Source of the DNA: Clostridiales bacterium | GTDB taxonomy: Bacteria > Bacillota > Clostridia > Oscillospirales > Acutalibacteraceae | DNA length: 15,705 bases | Direction of reading: 5' to 3' | NCBI GenBank assembly: GCA_022791355.1 | Contig: JAAVYX010000105.1 | Coordinates: 1-15,705, forward strand | Shown: piece after piece, positions 7,168-14,273 of the stretch | How the letters are laid out: each line of letters opens with the position of its first letter | Numbering within the stretch: the stretch's first letter is position 1 | Position numbers and translations under genes: made by a program | The notes under the pieces: model-generated | What the model was told of the DNA's origin: nothing | Databases searched by the model: none | The model's input: the letters and a program-made list of their open reading frames with translations, nothing else

Positions 7168-7992
7168 ATGGAGGCTGTTTGGAAAATCCGGGATACGCAC
7201 CTGCCTCTGGGAAAACGGACCTACGTCATGGGCGTCCTCAACATAACCCCCGACTCTTTTTCAGACGGGGGCCGCTATCTGGACCCGGAAAAGGCCCTGG
7301 AACAGGCCCTGCGCCTGAGGGAAGCCGGGGCGGACATTCTGGACGTGGGGGGCCAGTCCACCCGGCCGGGACATGTCCCAGTCTCCCCTGAGGAGGAGTG
7401 GAGCCGGCTTGCGCCGGTCCTCCCCCGTCTGCTGGACGAGGCGGCGTTACCCCTGTCCGTGGACACCTATTACCCTGACGTAGCCCGCCGCTGCCTGGAG
7501 GCGGGGGCGCGGATCATCAACGACGTAGGCGGCCAGGTGGACGCGGAAATGGCCCGACTGGTTGCCGGCGCGGGAGCGGGCTGGGTTCTCATGCACAGCG
7601 CCCAGCTGGACGAATCCGCCGACGCGCCGGCCGCCGTGCGGGCCTGGCTGGAGGCGGCCGTGGGACGGGCCTTGAAGCTGGGTGTAGAGGCGGCGCAGAT
7701 CTGTCTCGACCCCGGTATCGGCTTCGGCAAAACTTTGGAACAGAACTACCAGCTCATCCACCGCACGGCCGAGGTGAAGCTGCCGGGTTACGCCTACCTG
7801 CTGGGGGCCTCCCGCAAGCGGTGTATCGGCGCGCCGGCCGGCAATCCCCCCTTCGACCAGCGGGACAGCGGTACGGCGGCCGCCCATACCGTCGGCATAC
7901 TGGGCGGGGCCGATATCATTCGCGCCCACGACGGCTTCGGAGCCGTACAGGCCGCCCGTGTAGCCGACGCCATTGCGCGGGAGGGCCTATAA
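7168..7992 (+). CDS. folP: Dihydropteroate synthase
   Basis: Joins p-aminobenzoate to hydroxymethyl-dihydropterin diphosphate to give dihydropteroate, the sulfonamide-sensitive step. The 274-residue TIM barrel shows all the family motifs in order: MGVLNITPDSFSDGG (21-35, N25 for magnesium), DVGGQSTRPG (59-68), SVDTYYPDVA (97-106, D99), IINDVGG (116-122), DPGIGFGKT (181-189, D181 and K188), GASRKR (213-218) and RAHD (252-255). The start ATG has AAAGGAGGAG 6 nt upstream. Its product depends on FolE above and on the FolB-FolK fusion encoded 19 nt downstream, so the three genes form one pathway block. Confidence 0.97.
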   Translation: MEAVWKIRDTHLPLGKRTYVMGVLNITPDSFSDGGRYLDPEKALEQALRLREAGADILDVGGQSTRPGHVPVSPEEEWSRLAPVLPRLLDEAALPLSVDTYYPDVARRCLEAGARIINDVGGQVDAEMARLVAGAGAGWVLMHSAQLDESADAPAAVRAWLEAAVGRALKLGVEAAQICLDPGIGFGKTLEQNYQLIHRTAEVKLPGYAYLLGASRKRCIGAPAGNPPFDQRDSGTAAAHTVGILGGADIIRAHDGFGAVQAARVADAIAREGL

Positions 7993-8011
7993 AGGAACAG
8001 AGGTGATCCGG

Positions 8012-9118
8012 ATGCAGAAAATTTACATAAAGGGCCTGGAGATTTTCGCCTTTCACGGCGTCAACCCCGAGGAAAAGGCGGACGGGCAGAAGTTTATTCT
8101 GGATATTACCCTGTACGCCGACCTGACCGCCGCCTGCGCTTCCGACGAGCTGCGGGATACGGTCAACTACGCTGCCGTACGCAAAACGGTGCAGCGGGTT
8201 ATGACCGGGGATACCTATGATCTCATCGAGCGCGCCGCCTCCCTGGCGGCCGACGCCGTGCTGGCCGAATTTGAAAGGGTCGAGCAGGTAAAAATCCTGC
8301 TCAAAAAGCCCGACGCGCCCATGAACGCCGTCTTTGACTATGTGGCCATAGAGATTACAAAAAACCGGTCGAACAATTCTCCCGCCCCTGCAAGCGGTCC
8401 GCCCTCTGTCGAGGACGGGCATGTGGCCATAGAGATTACAAAAAACCGGTCGAACAGCTCTCCCGCCCCTGCAAGCGGTCGGTCCTCTGTCGAGGACGAA
8501 CAGGAACAAGAAACTGTGCAAACATCCCCAGAGGCGGACGGCGGCGCCGCAGAGAAGGCTGAACCGGCGGCCGGTGCGGAATCCGATTCGGTTCTTGCAA
8601 AGGGCAAAAATCTTCTGCGCAAGCTGAAGGGGCCGGACTATCGTCAGGCTTATATCGCCTTGGGCTCCAATATGGGGGATAAAAGCGAGAACCTGAACCG
8701 GGCGGTTTGGGCCTTGGCCTCCATACCGGGCGTTAAGGTCAGCGCCCTTTCCAAGGTATACGAGACCAAGCCGGTGGGCTTTGCCCGTCAGGAAAACTTT
8801 TATAACGCCGTCATCCGGGTGGAAACCACCCTGTCTCCCCGCGCTCTGTTGGGGGCCTGTCTGGGCGTCGAGGCCGGCATGGGCCGCATACGGGGCCGGA
8901 AAAACGGTCCCCGGGTCATCGATTTGGACCTGCTGCTCTATGAGGGGAAGGTCTGCCGGTCGGAAGAGCTGACCCTGCCCCATCCCCGTATGGAGGAGCG
9001 GGCTTTCGTCCTCTCGCCCCTCTGCGATATTTTGCAGGACCCCTACTATCTGGGCTGCTTAAAACGCGTGGGGCGCGACGGCGTCAAGACCTCCGGGGCC
9101 TCTTTGATTAAACCGTAA
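8012..9118 (+). CDS. folBK: Bifunctional dihydroneopterin aldolase / HPPK (FolB-FolK fusion)
   Basis: A two-domain folate enzyme of 368 residues. Residues 1-118 are FolB, cleaving dihydroneopterin to hydroxymethyl-dihydropterin: IKGLEIFAFHGV, EE at 20-21, Y53 and KKPDAP at 99-103 are as in the family. Residues 211-346 are FolK, which pyrophosphorylates that product with ATP: YIALGSNMGD, ETKPVGF, GR.R...GPRVIDLDLL (D304 and D306 for magnesium) and LPHPRMEERAFVL. The pair therefore does two successive steps. The linker (about 119-210) is unusually long, Ala/Glu/Ser-rich and contains an 81-bp in-frame tandem duplication. I chose ATG 8012 over the longer frame from 7973 because AGAGGTG precedes it at good spacing and FolB homology begins there. 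The longer start would also overlap folP. Confidence 0.96.
   Translation: MQKIYIKGLEIFAFHGVNPEEKADGQKFILDITLYADLTAACASDELRDTVNYAAVRKTVQRVMTGDTYDLIERAASLAADAVLAEFERVEQVKILLKKPDAPMNAVFDYVAIEITKNRSNNSPAPASGPPSVEDGHVAIEITKNRSNSSPAPASGRSSVEDEQEQETVQTSPEADGGAAEKAEPAAGAESDSVLAKGKNLLRKLKGPDYRQAYIALGSNMGDKSENLNRAVWALASIPGVKVSALSKVYETKPVGFARQENFYNAVIRVETTLSPRALLGACLGVEAGMGRIRGRKNGPRVIDLDLLLYEGKVCRSEELTLPHPRMEERAFVLSPLCDILQDPYYLGCLKRVGRDGVKTSGASLIKP
8341..8502 (+). repeat. 81-bp tandem duplication inside the folBK linker
   Basis: Copy 1 (8341-8421) and copy 2 (8422-8502) are nearly identical, with only a few base differences, and each is exactly 27 codons. Each encodes VAIEITKNRSN followed by SPAPASG and SVED. 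Copy 1 includes the genuine last beta strand of FolB, so copy 2 duplicates that strand without the rest of the fold. The PAPASG part may itself be an inserted repeat. Copy 2 contains the short stem GTCCTC/GAGGAC around TGTC. Confidence 0.95.
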
Positions 9119-9119
9119 G

Positions 9120-9223
9120 GATTGTGATCTGTTTATTTCGCAGACTCTTTTCCTTTTTTAGATGAGACGGATGCTTCGCGTCAAGTATCCACATATGGAA
9201 ACTTGTCGCAAAATCTGATGTTC
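9120..9223 (-). repeat. Repeat copy C: broken copy of the dispersed family
   Basis: Read on the minus strand, 9223 downwards encodes EHQILR. After a frameshift it gives DKFPYVDT, a TGA stop where the relatives have Trp, and then REASVSSKKGKESAK. This lines up with copy A (D...KYPYREIWREIS) and copy B (DTWRETSLSL). The nucleotides around CATCCGTC and CGCGAAGCATCC show the same order of blocks. The frameshift and stop mark it as non-functional if it was ever a gene. Confidence 0.5.
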
Positions 9224-9335
9224 AACCAAACAACAGAAAAAATCTGCCGCGCAACGCCATACCGTCTGCTTTTTTTGGGGGCAAATACGCACAGTGGCCG
9301 CCAAAGCGTTCTCGGATGTAGGCGGGCGAACGCTA

Positions 9336-9460
9336 GCCGTCCTATGGGCGGCTCTGTGGAGCGGCCTTCAGTAGCCCTCCTTTAGGACGGCCGTCCGGTA
9401 GCCGCCCGGCAAAGCGGCCCGCGCACAGAGCTTCGCTCCGCTGCCTTTCCCACGGCTACC
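9336..9460. repeat. Interlocking inverted repeats
   Basis: Three perfect inverted pairs overlap in this GC-rich block: GCCGTCCTA 9336-9344 with 9383-9391, GGGCGGC 9346-9352 with 9401-9407, and GGTAGCCG 9397-9404 with 9453-9460. The first two cross, so they could not both form in one simple hairpin. This suggests either alternative folds or a pseudoknot-like arrangement if transcribed. No known RNA family is recognised. Confidence 0.6.
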
Positions 9461-9573
9461 AAGGCAACGCAGCGTGCGTGGGCTTCCCCCATGACACCCT
9501 ATTTGCCCTTTGCAGGTAGTTGGTAGCCTATCGAGATAAAACATCAACCGAAAAATATCCCCTAACCCACAAA

Positions 9574-9600
9574 AAAGGACCGGCGCGCAGCCGGTCCTTT
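9574..9600. terminator. Bidirectional rho-independent terminator
   Basis: An 11-bp perfect stem (AAAGGACCGGC at 9574-9584 with 9590-9600, loop GCGCA) is flanked by an A-run on the left and a T-run on the right. It can therefore stop transcription on both strands: the arginine operon just after argF on minus, and any folate transcript arriving on plus. Confidence 0.92.
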
Positions 9601-9611
9601 TTTTATAAAAA

Positions 9612-10520
9612 CTAATCCTTCATCAAAGTAACCATAACGGCCTTCTGGGCGTGCAGCCGGTTCTCGGCCTCCTCAAAAATCTCATCGGCGTGGGCCTCAA
9701 AGACCTGGGCCGTGATCTCCTCCCCCCGGTGGGCGGGCAGGCAGTGCAGCACCATCGCGTCGGGCTTGGCCTGGGCCATCAGCTCGTCGTTAATCTGATA
9801 ACCGGCAAAGGCCTTTTTCCTGGCCTCCCGCTCGCTTTCCTGCCCCATGGAGGCCCAAACGTCGGTAATCACAACGTCGGCGTCCTTTGCCGCCTGAGCG
9901 GGGGTGCGGTAGAGCTGGAACCGGTCGCCGCAGCCGGCGGCGAACTCTAAAACCTCGGCGGCGGGGTCATACCCCTCGGGGCAGGACACCGCAACCTCCA
10001 TCCCCACCTTCAGACAGCCTACGATCAGGGAATTCATCATGTTGTTGCCGTCCCCGATGTAGCACATCTTCAGTCCGTCCAACCGGCCCTTGCGCTCCCG
10101 GATGGTCAAAAGGTCGGCTAAAATCTGACAGGGATGGCAGAAGTCGGTAAGTCCGTTGATGACCGGGATGCTGCCAACGGCGGCCAGGGTCTCCACCTCG
10201 TCCTGCTCAAAGGTGCGGATCATGATGCCGTCCAGATACCGGGACAGAACCCGGGCCGTGTCCTCCACCGGCTCTCCCCGTCCGATCTGCATGTCGTTGG
10301 AGGAGAGGAAAAGAGCCTGCCCTCCCAGCTGATACATGCCCACCTCAAAGGATACCCGGGTACGGGTGGAGGCCTTCTGGAAGATCATACCCAGGGATTT
10401 GCCGGCCAAATGGGGATGGGGAATGCCGTGGGCCAGCTCGTACTTGAGCTGGTCAGCCAGATTGAGCAGCTCTACGATTTCCTCGCCGGAAAGATCCAGC
10501 ATTTTCAAAAGATGCTTCAT
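9612..10520 (-). CDS. argF: Ornithine carbamoyltransferase
   Basis: Makes citrulline from ornithine and carbamoyl phosphate in the cytoplasm. The 302 residues are the normal length. Carbamoyl phosphate motifs are STRTR (51-55) and HPCQ (129-132). The ornithine side shows DVWASMGQE (220-228) and HCLPAHRG (259-266). These motifs separate it from aspartate carbamoyltransferase and point to the biosynthetic enzyme. The start is preceded by AAAGGA at 9 nt. It is the last gene of the minus-strand arginine operon, 48 bp after argD, and is followed 11 bp later by a strong terminator. The gene could equally be called a catabolic arcB homologue, but the operon argues for synthesis. Confidence 0.97.
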   Translation of the reverse strand: MKHLLKMLDLSGEEIVELLNLADQLKYELAHGIPHPHLAGKSLGMIFQKASTRTRVSFEVGMYQLGGQALFLSSNDMQIGRGEPVEDTARVLSRYLDGIMIRTFEQDEVETLAAVGSIPVINGLTDFCHPCQILADLLTIRERKGRLDGLKMCYIGDGNNMMNSLIVGCLKVGMEVAVSCPEGYDPAAEVLEFAAGCGDRFQLYRTPAQAAKDADVVITDVWASMGQESEREARKKAFAGYQINDELMAQAKPDAMVLHCLPAHRGEEITAQVFEAHADEIFEEAENRLHAQKAVMVTLMKD

Positions 10521-10568
10521 AATCGAAAATCCTTTCTCCCGCTGCCGTGCGGGGGGAATTTTTTCTGT

Positions 10569-11747
10569 TTACAGGCTTTCCAGAACCTTTCGCAGCCCGG
10601 CAAGCCCCCGGTCCATCTCCTGACGGGTGATGGTCAAAGGGGGCAGCAGCCGCAGAACCTCCTTGGCCGTGAGGATAATCAGCCCCTGTTCCAGACAGGC
10701 CTCCGCGGCCTGCCGGGCGGTTCCTTTGGCCAACTCCACCCCCAGCATCATACCCAGTCCCCGAACGGCGGCGACGTGGGGCATGGCCTCGATAGCCGAC
10801 CGAAGGTAGGCGCCCTTTTCCTTCACCGACTCCATAAAGCCGGGGGCGGTCACCCGGTCCAGCACATACTGGGCGGCGGCGCAGGCGATGGGGTTGCCCC
10901 CGTAGGTGGTGCCGTGGGTGCCGGCGGTCATGACCCCGCCTAAACGCTCGGCGCATAAGCAGGCCCCGATGGGCAGACCCCCGCCCAGGCCCTTGGCCGA
11001 GGTGACGATGTCGGGCAGGATACCGTACTGCTGGTAGGCATAAAAGCTGCCGACGCGACCTACTCCGGTCTGCACCTCGTCTACAATCAGGAGAATATCC
11101 TTCTCCTCACAAAACCGCCGCAGGGCCTTTACATACTCTTGCTCCAGGGGCCGGACCCCCCCTTCTCCCTGCACCAGCTCGATCATGACGGCGCAGACCG
11201 AACCGTCGGCTTTTGCCGTCAGAGCGTCCAAATTCCCGGCGGGAACATAGTCGAACCCTTCGGTGAAGGGGAAGAAAAAGTTATGGAAAACCTCCTGACC
11301 GGTGGCGGCCAGGGTGGTGACGGTGCGGCCGTGGAAGGAGTTTTGCAGGGTGAGAATGGTATCCCGGCCCTTCCCGTAGGTATCAAAGGAATATTTGCGA
11401 GCCAGCTTGATGGCGCACTCGTTGGCCTCGGCCCCAGAGTTGCAGAGAAAGACCCTGCCCATGCCCGAAAGCTGGCAGAGCCGCCGGGCCAGAGCCGCCT
11501 GTCCTTCCGAATAGTAGAGGTTGGAGGCGTGCTGGAGCCTTGCCGCCTGGGCGGATACCGCCGCGGCCCAGCCCGGGTCGGCATAGCCCAGGGAGTTGAC
11601 CCCTATGCCCGAGCCGAAATCCACATATTCCTTGCCCTCGCCGTCCAGGACCGTCGCTCCGTGTCCCTCCTCCAGGGCCACGGGGAACCGGCCGTAGGTA
11701 GGCATCAGATACCGGCCGTCCTGTTCTCGTATGGTTTGCAGATCCAT
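10569..11747 (-). CDS. argD: Acetylornithine aminotransferase
   Basis: A PLP-dependent class III aminotransferase of 392 residues. It interconverts N-acetylglutamate semialdehyde and N-acetylornithine with glutamate as amino donor. The cofactor-binding set is complete: NSGAEANE (103-110), SFHGRT (137-142), IVDEVQTG (221-228, D223) and the Schiff base lysine K252 in TSAKGLGGGLPIGA. The N-terminus (YLMPTYGRFPVALEEGHG) is typical of ArgD. The start ATG has AGAGGAAG 7 nt upstream. It lies downstream of argB, separated by an unusual 478-bp hairpin-rich gap, so it may be expressed differently from argB or from an internal promoter I could not place. Confidence 0.97.
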   Translation of the reverse strand: MDLQTIREQDGRYLMPTYGRFPVALEEGHGATVLDGEGKEYVDFGSGIGVNSLGYADPGWAAAVSAQAARLQHASNLYYSEGQAALARRLCQLSGMGRVFLCNSGAEANECAIKLARKYSFDTYGKGRDTILTLQNSFHGRTVTTLAATGQEVFHNFFFPFTEGFDYVPAGNLDALTAKADGSVCAVMIELVQGEGGVRPLEQEYVKALRRFCEEKDILLIVDEVQTGVGRVGSFYAYQQYGILPDIVTSAKGLGGGLPIGACLCAERLGGVMTAGTHGTTYGGNPIACAAAQYVLDRVTAPGFMESVKEKGAYLRSAIEAMPHVAAVRGLGMMLGVELAKGTARQAAEACLEQGLIILTAKEVLRLLPPLTITRQEMDRGLAGLRKVLESL

Positions 11748-11783
11748 TTATAACACTTCCTCTTGTGTCTTGGATGGTTTGGA

Positions 11784-11892
11784 GACTGATTGCTTTATCT
11801 TTATTAGCAGGGGTAGAGATTTCGCGCCAGATTTCCCTGTATGGATACTTCATAATCGTATCTGGCAGCGTCTGACGTTCCGGCGCAGGCAT
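11784..11892 (-). repeat. Repeat copy A: open-frame copy of the dispersed family
   Basis: Minus-strand reading from ATG 11892 gives MPAPERQTLPDTIMKYPYRE, then IWREISTPANKDKAIS, and stays open into argD in another frame. Against copy B, 66 consecutive bases from GAA at 11880 align without gaps with 42 identities by hand count. The residues E, L, D, M, W-R-E and S fall in the same places, and NKDKAIS recurs after a deletion. AGAGG lies 8 nt before the ATG, a plausible ribosome binding site. Whether it is translated is unknown. Confidence 0.55.
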
Positions 11893-12132
11893 AGCCTACG
11901 CCTCTAGAGCCTTTCTTTTGTTAAGCGGCAAAAGAACGCGCACGGGGTCTTGCCCCCGTGGCCCCGTCACAAACGGAACCTGCGAGGCGTGCAACCAGTA
12001 GCGCCTCTCGGGAAACAGAGAAGCCCGAAAGTCGTTCCAACTTTCGGTCGGGCGCTTGACAGTCTTTCAGAAGCCCGGCGGGATATAACCAACTTTTCTT
12101 CGCGTGAAGAAAAGTTGGCCGCGCCTCCGGCC
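11882..12132. repeat. Array of seven successive stem-loops
   Basis: Inverted pairs in order: 11882-11890 with 11894-11902 (one mismatch); TTCTTTTG 11913-11920 with 11929-11936; CACGGGG 11941-11947 with 11954-11960; GAGGCG 11984-11989 with 12002-12007; CCGAAAGT 12025-12032 with 12040-12047; CCAACTTTTCTTC 12089-12101 with 12106-12118 (13 bp perfect, loop GCGT); and GGCCG 12117-12121 with 12128-12132. The last two share bases and compete. It resembles REP/BIME-type clusters or a structured leader, but no family is recognised. Confidence 0.8.
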
Positions 12133-12178
12133 AGGTAATAGAGGAAACCCGGCGCGAAACCTCCCGCTAATCAAAAAA
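12110..12178 (+). repeat. Repeat copy D: broken, opposite-strand copy of the dispersed family
   Basis: Plus-strand sequence GGTAATAGAG, then GAAACCCGGCGCGAAACCTCCC, split here by description, aligns with copy B (GGTAATGGAG and GCGCGAAACCTCCC) with about 13 bases missing between the two blocks. In the matching frame it reads QVIEETRRETSR and stops, against LVME...DTWRETSL in copy B. The left part shares bases with the last two hairpins of the array. Confidence 0.5.
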
Positions 12179-12225
12179 GTAAATCAGCCTATCAATAATA
12201 AGCAAAATAAAAACGAAAATCCATC

Positions 12226-13080
12226 CTAAATAAACATAGTGCCATACCCCTCGTTAGTAAGCATTTCCATTAAAATGGCATGGGGCGTGCGGCCGTCGAT
12301 GATGTTGGTTTGGCTCACCCCCCGGCGGACGGCCTCCACGCAGCAATCGATCTTGGGGATCATACCGCCCGAAATGATACCGCTGCTTTTCAGCCGGGGC
12401 ACTTCGCTGACCTGTACCTGAGGAATGAGGGTGCTTTCATCGTCCTTATCCCGCAGTAAACCGGGGATATCGGTCATGAGCAAAAACTTGTCGGCCCCCA
12501 GCTCGGCCGCGATGCGGGCCGCCGCCGTATCCGCGTTGATGTTGTACACCGTGCTGCCCTCCCCGGCGGCGATAGTGGCCACAACCGGAATGTAGCCGGC
12601 GCCGATGGCGTCCCGGATCACGGTGACGTCGGCCTGGGTCAGCTCGCCCACATAGCCCACGTCGGCCGCGGTATACCGCTCGGCCTTGAGCATGCCGCCG
12701 TCCAGTCCGCTGAGGCCCAGCGCCCGGCCGCCGTGGTTTTCCAGCAGCTGGACCAAGTCCTTATTGACCTTGCCGGCCAGAACCATTTGTACGATATCCA
12801 CCGTTTCCTCGTCGGTATACCGCAGACCGCCCACAAACCGGCTCTCCTTGCCGATTCTTTTCAGCATGTCGCTGATCTCGGGGCCGCCCCCATGAACCAG
12901 CACCACCTGTACCCCCACCTGGGAGAGCAGGACCAGATCGGTCATGACCGCGTCCTTGAGTTCCTCGTTGATCATGGCGTTGCCGCCGTATTTGATAACC
13001 ACCGTCCGTCCGGCATACTTCTGAATGTAAGGCAGGGCCTGCACCAGAACCTCTCCCCGGGAGCTGTGGGCTGCGTCCAT
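12226..13080 (-). CDS. argB: Acetylglutamate kinase
   Basis: Phosphorylates N-acetylglutamate, the second arginine step. The 284 residues show the amino acid kinase fold: VVIKYGGNAM (27-36, K30), LVHGGGPEIS (61-70), SGLDGG, YNINADTAA (179-187) and GGMIPKI (238-244). An N-terminal helix (VLVQALPYIQKYAGR) precedes the first strand, and the C-terminus is HAILMEMLTNEGYGTMF. Both are features of the hexameric, arginine-inhibited kinases, so feedback control by arginine is likely (inference from family knowledge). The frame is open 30 codons further to 13170, but AGAGGGA just before ATG 13080 and the homology boundary support the shorter start. Confidence 0.96.
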   Translation of the reverse strand: MDAAHSSRGEVLVQALPYIQKYAGRTVVIKYGGNAMINEELKDAVMTDLVLLSQVGVQVVLVHGGGPEISDMLKRIGKESRFVGGLRYTDEETVDIVQMVLAGKVNKDLVQLLENHGGRALGLSGLDGGMLKAERYTAADVGYVGELTQADVTVIRDAIGAGYIPVVATIAAGEGSTVYNINADTAAARIAAELGADKFLLMTDIPGLLRDKDDESTLIPQVQVSEVPRLKSSGIISGGMIPKIDCCVEAVRRGVSQTNIIDGRTPHAILMEMLTNEGYGTMFI

Positions 13081-13299
13081 GAAAATCCCTCTTTTCTGAA
13101 ATATATTGAAGGCGCTTAAAACGCCGCAAACGCGGATGTTCAGCCGGCCGGCCGCTTCCTCGACAAACAAACGGCAGCCGTGCGCGGCATTACTTTAGCG
13201 GATTGCACGCTTGTCGTACCGTTTAGAAGAAACTGCACGCCGATTTTAAAACAGATCGCCGTCCCCGGTAAATTCGGGACGACGCTTTGGGCCATGCTG
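13081..13299. other. Gap between the TPR gene and argB
   Basis: A 219-bp spacer inside the operon. On the minus strand, just after the TPR stop, CGTCGTCCCG (13276-13285 region) can pair with CGGGGACGGCG (about 13257-13268) over a short loop, giving a GC-rich hairpin without a T-run. A 10-bp palindrome GCCGGCCGGC lies at 13143-13152. A 51-codon minus frame ending at 13140 crosses the gap without a ribosome binding site and is not accepted as a gene. Confidence 0.5.
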
Positions 13300-14133
13300 T
13301 TACAGCTTGGCCAACAAAGCCTGCATATCCGCCTCCGCAGCCTCCAGCCGGGACGGCTGGAGGGGATGCTTCTGCTGAAAACAGTCCATGAAAGGCCCCG
13401 GCCAAACCGTATTTCCCAATTGATCAAACAGATTGGCCAGCTCCTCGTAGCTGGCATAGTAGGCCGGCTCCTTTTTGAGCACGGAAAAATAATACCCGGC
13501 CGCCTGATCCAATTCTCCCATATCCCAATGGAAGCCGCCCAGGTCATGAAGCGCTTCCAGATTCCCCGGCTCTTCCTCAAGCGCCTTATGGTACAGCGCA
13601 AACCCTGCGTCGGGCTCCTGCAAAATACAGTAGGTCGCCGCCGCCTGGCAAAGAACGTGGGCCTTCTGATCGCAGTCTTTACACTGGTAGGCCTTCATAA
13701 ACATGCTGCCTGCCAGCTCCATCTCCCGCAGCCGCCAGAACACCTCTCCGGCCGTACAATAGACCCTCCAATTCTCGTCGGCGTTCTGATTGCGCTCTAT
13801 TCCTTCTATAATACAGGCGGCCGCAGCTTCAAAATCCCCTTGAGCGGTGTAAAAATGCACATCCGCCATAATGCCCGTCAGCGGCATAAAGGCCCGTTTT
13901 TTGATCTGCATGGGATGCTCGCTGTCTTGATTGAAAAAAATCAGGACAAAGTTGGGATAGGAAACGATTCCGTATTCGTTGTCTCCTCCCGCCACCCCCA
14001 TAGGAGACTGGTCAGGGGAAAAGGCGAGCCCCTGGATGATTTCAATAGCCTGCGCTTTTGTCACGCCGCCTGATTCCTCGTAAAAAACCGGTTCTTCATT
14101 AGGACCTATTTCTTGCTGTGGGTTCTTGCTCAT
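13300..14133 (-). CDS. TPR-repeat protein of unknown function in the arginine operon
   Basis: 277 residues, no signal peptide or membrane segment, so probably cytoplasmic. An N-terminal region (about 1-85) of unknown fold contains NEYGIVSYPNFVLIFFNQD. Helical repeats follow from about 87 to the end. The clearest TPR units are near 158-191 (ATYCILQEPDAGFALYHKAL) and 192-225 (LGGFHWDMGELDQAAGYYF), and weaker ones flank them. TPRs usually mediate protein-protein contacts, so a scaffold or regulatory role is possible, but the partner cannot be read. The start has GGAGG 6 nt upstream. It lies 139 bp after argJ and 219 bp before argB on the same strand. It is not a known arginine enzyme. The shorter gap sequences on each side carry hairpins. 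Confidence 0.88.
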   Translation of the reverse strand: MSKNPQQEIGPNEEPVFYEESGGVTKAQAIEIIQGLAFSPDQSPMGVAGGDNEYGIVSYPNFVLIFFNQDSEHPMQIKKRAFMPLTGIMADVHFYTAQGDFEAAAACIIEGIERNQNADENWRVYCTAGEVFWRLREMELAGSMFMKAYQCKDCDQKAHVLCQAAATYCILQEPDAGFALYHKALEEEPGNLEALHDLGGFHWDMGELDQAAGYYFSVLKKEPAYYASYEELANLFDQLGNTVWPGPFMDCFQQKHPLQPSRLEAAEADMQALLAKL

Positions 14134-14183
14134 AAGGCGCCTCCAAACAAACGCATGATTTTTTGTACAATCTCTGGACCCAT

Positions 14184-14273
14184 ACTGCGCAGCAGTCTCT
14201 TATAGCCGCCGCTTCGCAGCGGCTTGCCGGCCGCCCCTTTGCGCCGGCTTATTGGCCGCTGCTTCGCAGCGGC
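14184..14273. repeat. Stem-loop cluster right after argJ
   Basis: Four inverted repeats in 90 bp: ACTGC 14184-14188 with 14192-14196; GCCGCCGC 14205-14212 with 14216-14223 (one mismatch, loop TTC); GCCGGC 14226-14231 with 14243-14248; and GCCGCTGC 14255-14262 with GCAGCGGC 14266-14273 (perfect, loop TTC). The second and fourth are near-copies of one another. The last touches the argJ stop codon. There is no T-run, so they may affect mRNA stability or partial termination rather than end the transcript. Confidence 0.75.

Larger units (their letters stand above)
9119..9573. other. Intergenic region between the folate and arginine operons
   Basis: About 450 bp with no credible gene. It contains repeat copy C (about 9120-9223, minus) and a GC-rich block (9336-9460) of interlocking inverted repeats. 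It ends at the bidirectional terminator. A 60-codon plus-strand frame at 9203-9385 crosses these repeats, has no ribosome binding site and resembles no family I know. Confidence 0.7.
11748..12225. other. Hairpin-rich gap between argB and argD
   Basis: 478 bp inside the arginine operon with no convincing gene. It holds repeat copy A (minus, 11784-11892), seven successive inverted repeats (11882-12132), and repeat copy D (plus, about 12110-12178). An AT-rich stretch (12165-12225) leads up to the argB stop. A minus-strand frame starting at ATG 11892 runs on out of frame into argD. Another frame on plus (11950-12138) only crosses the hairpins. Confidence 0.75.

Noticed and set aside
8338..8622. 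A 94-codon minus-strand frame over the folBK linker with a repeated LAGAGELFDRFFVIS segment
   Set aside because: The repetition only mirrors the 81-bp duplication on the coding strand. No start signal is visible. It would deserve a new look if the unit proved to be dispersed in the genome.
13095..13120. TGAAATATATTGA upstream of argB as an ARG box
   Set aside because: The two halves are not inverted repeats of the TGAAT type (it ends in TTGA rather than TTCA), so it does not match the ArgR consensus.
13140..13295. A 51-codon minus-strand frame after the TPR gene
   Set aside because: No ribosome binding site at its ATG, no family resemblance, and it crosses a GC-rich hairpin and a palindrome.
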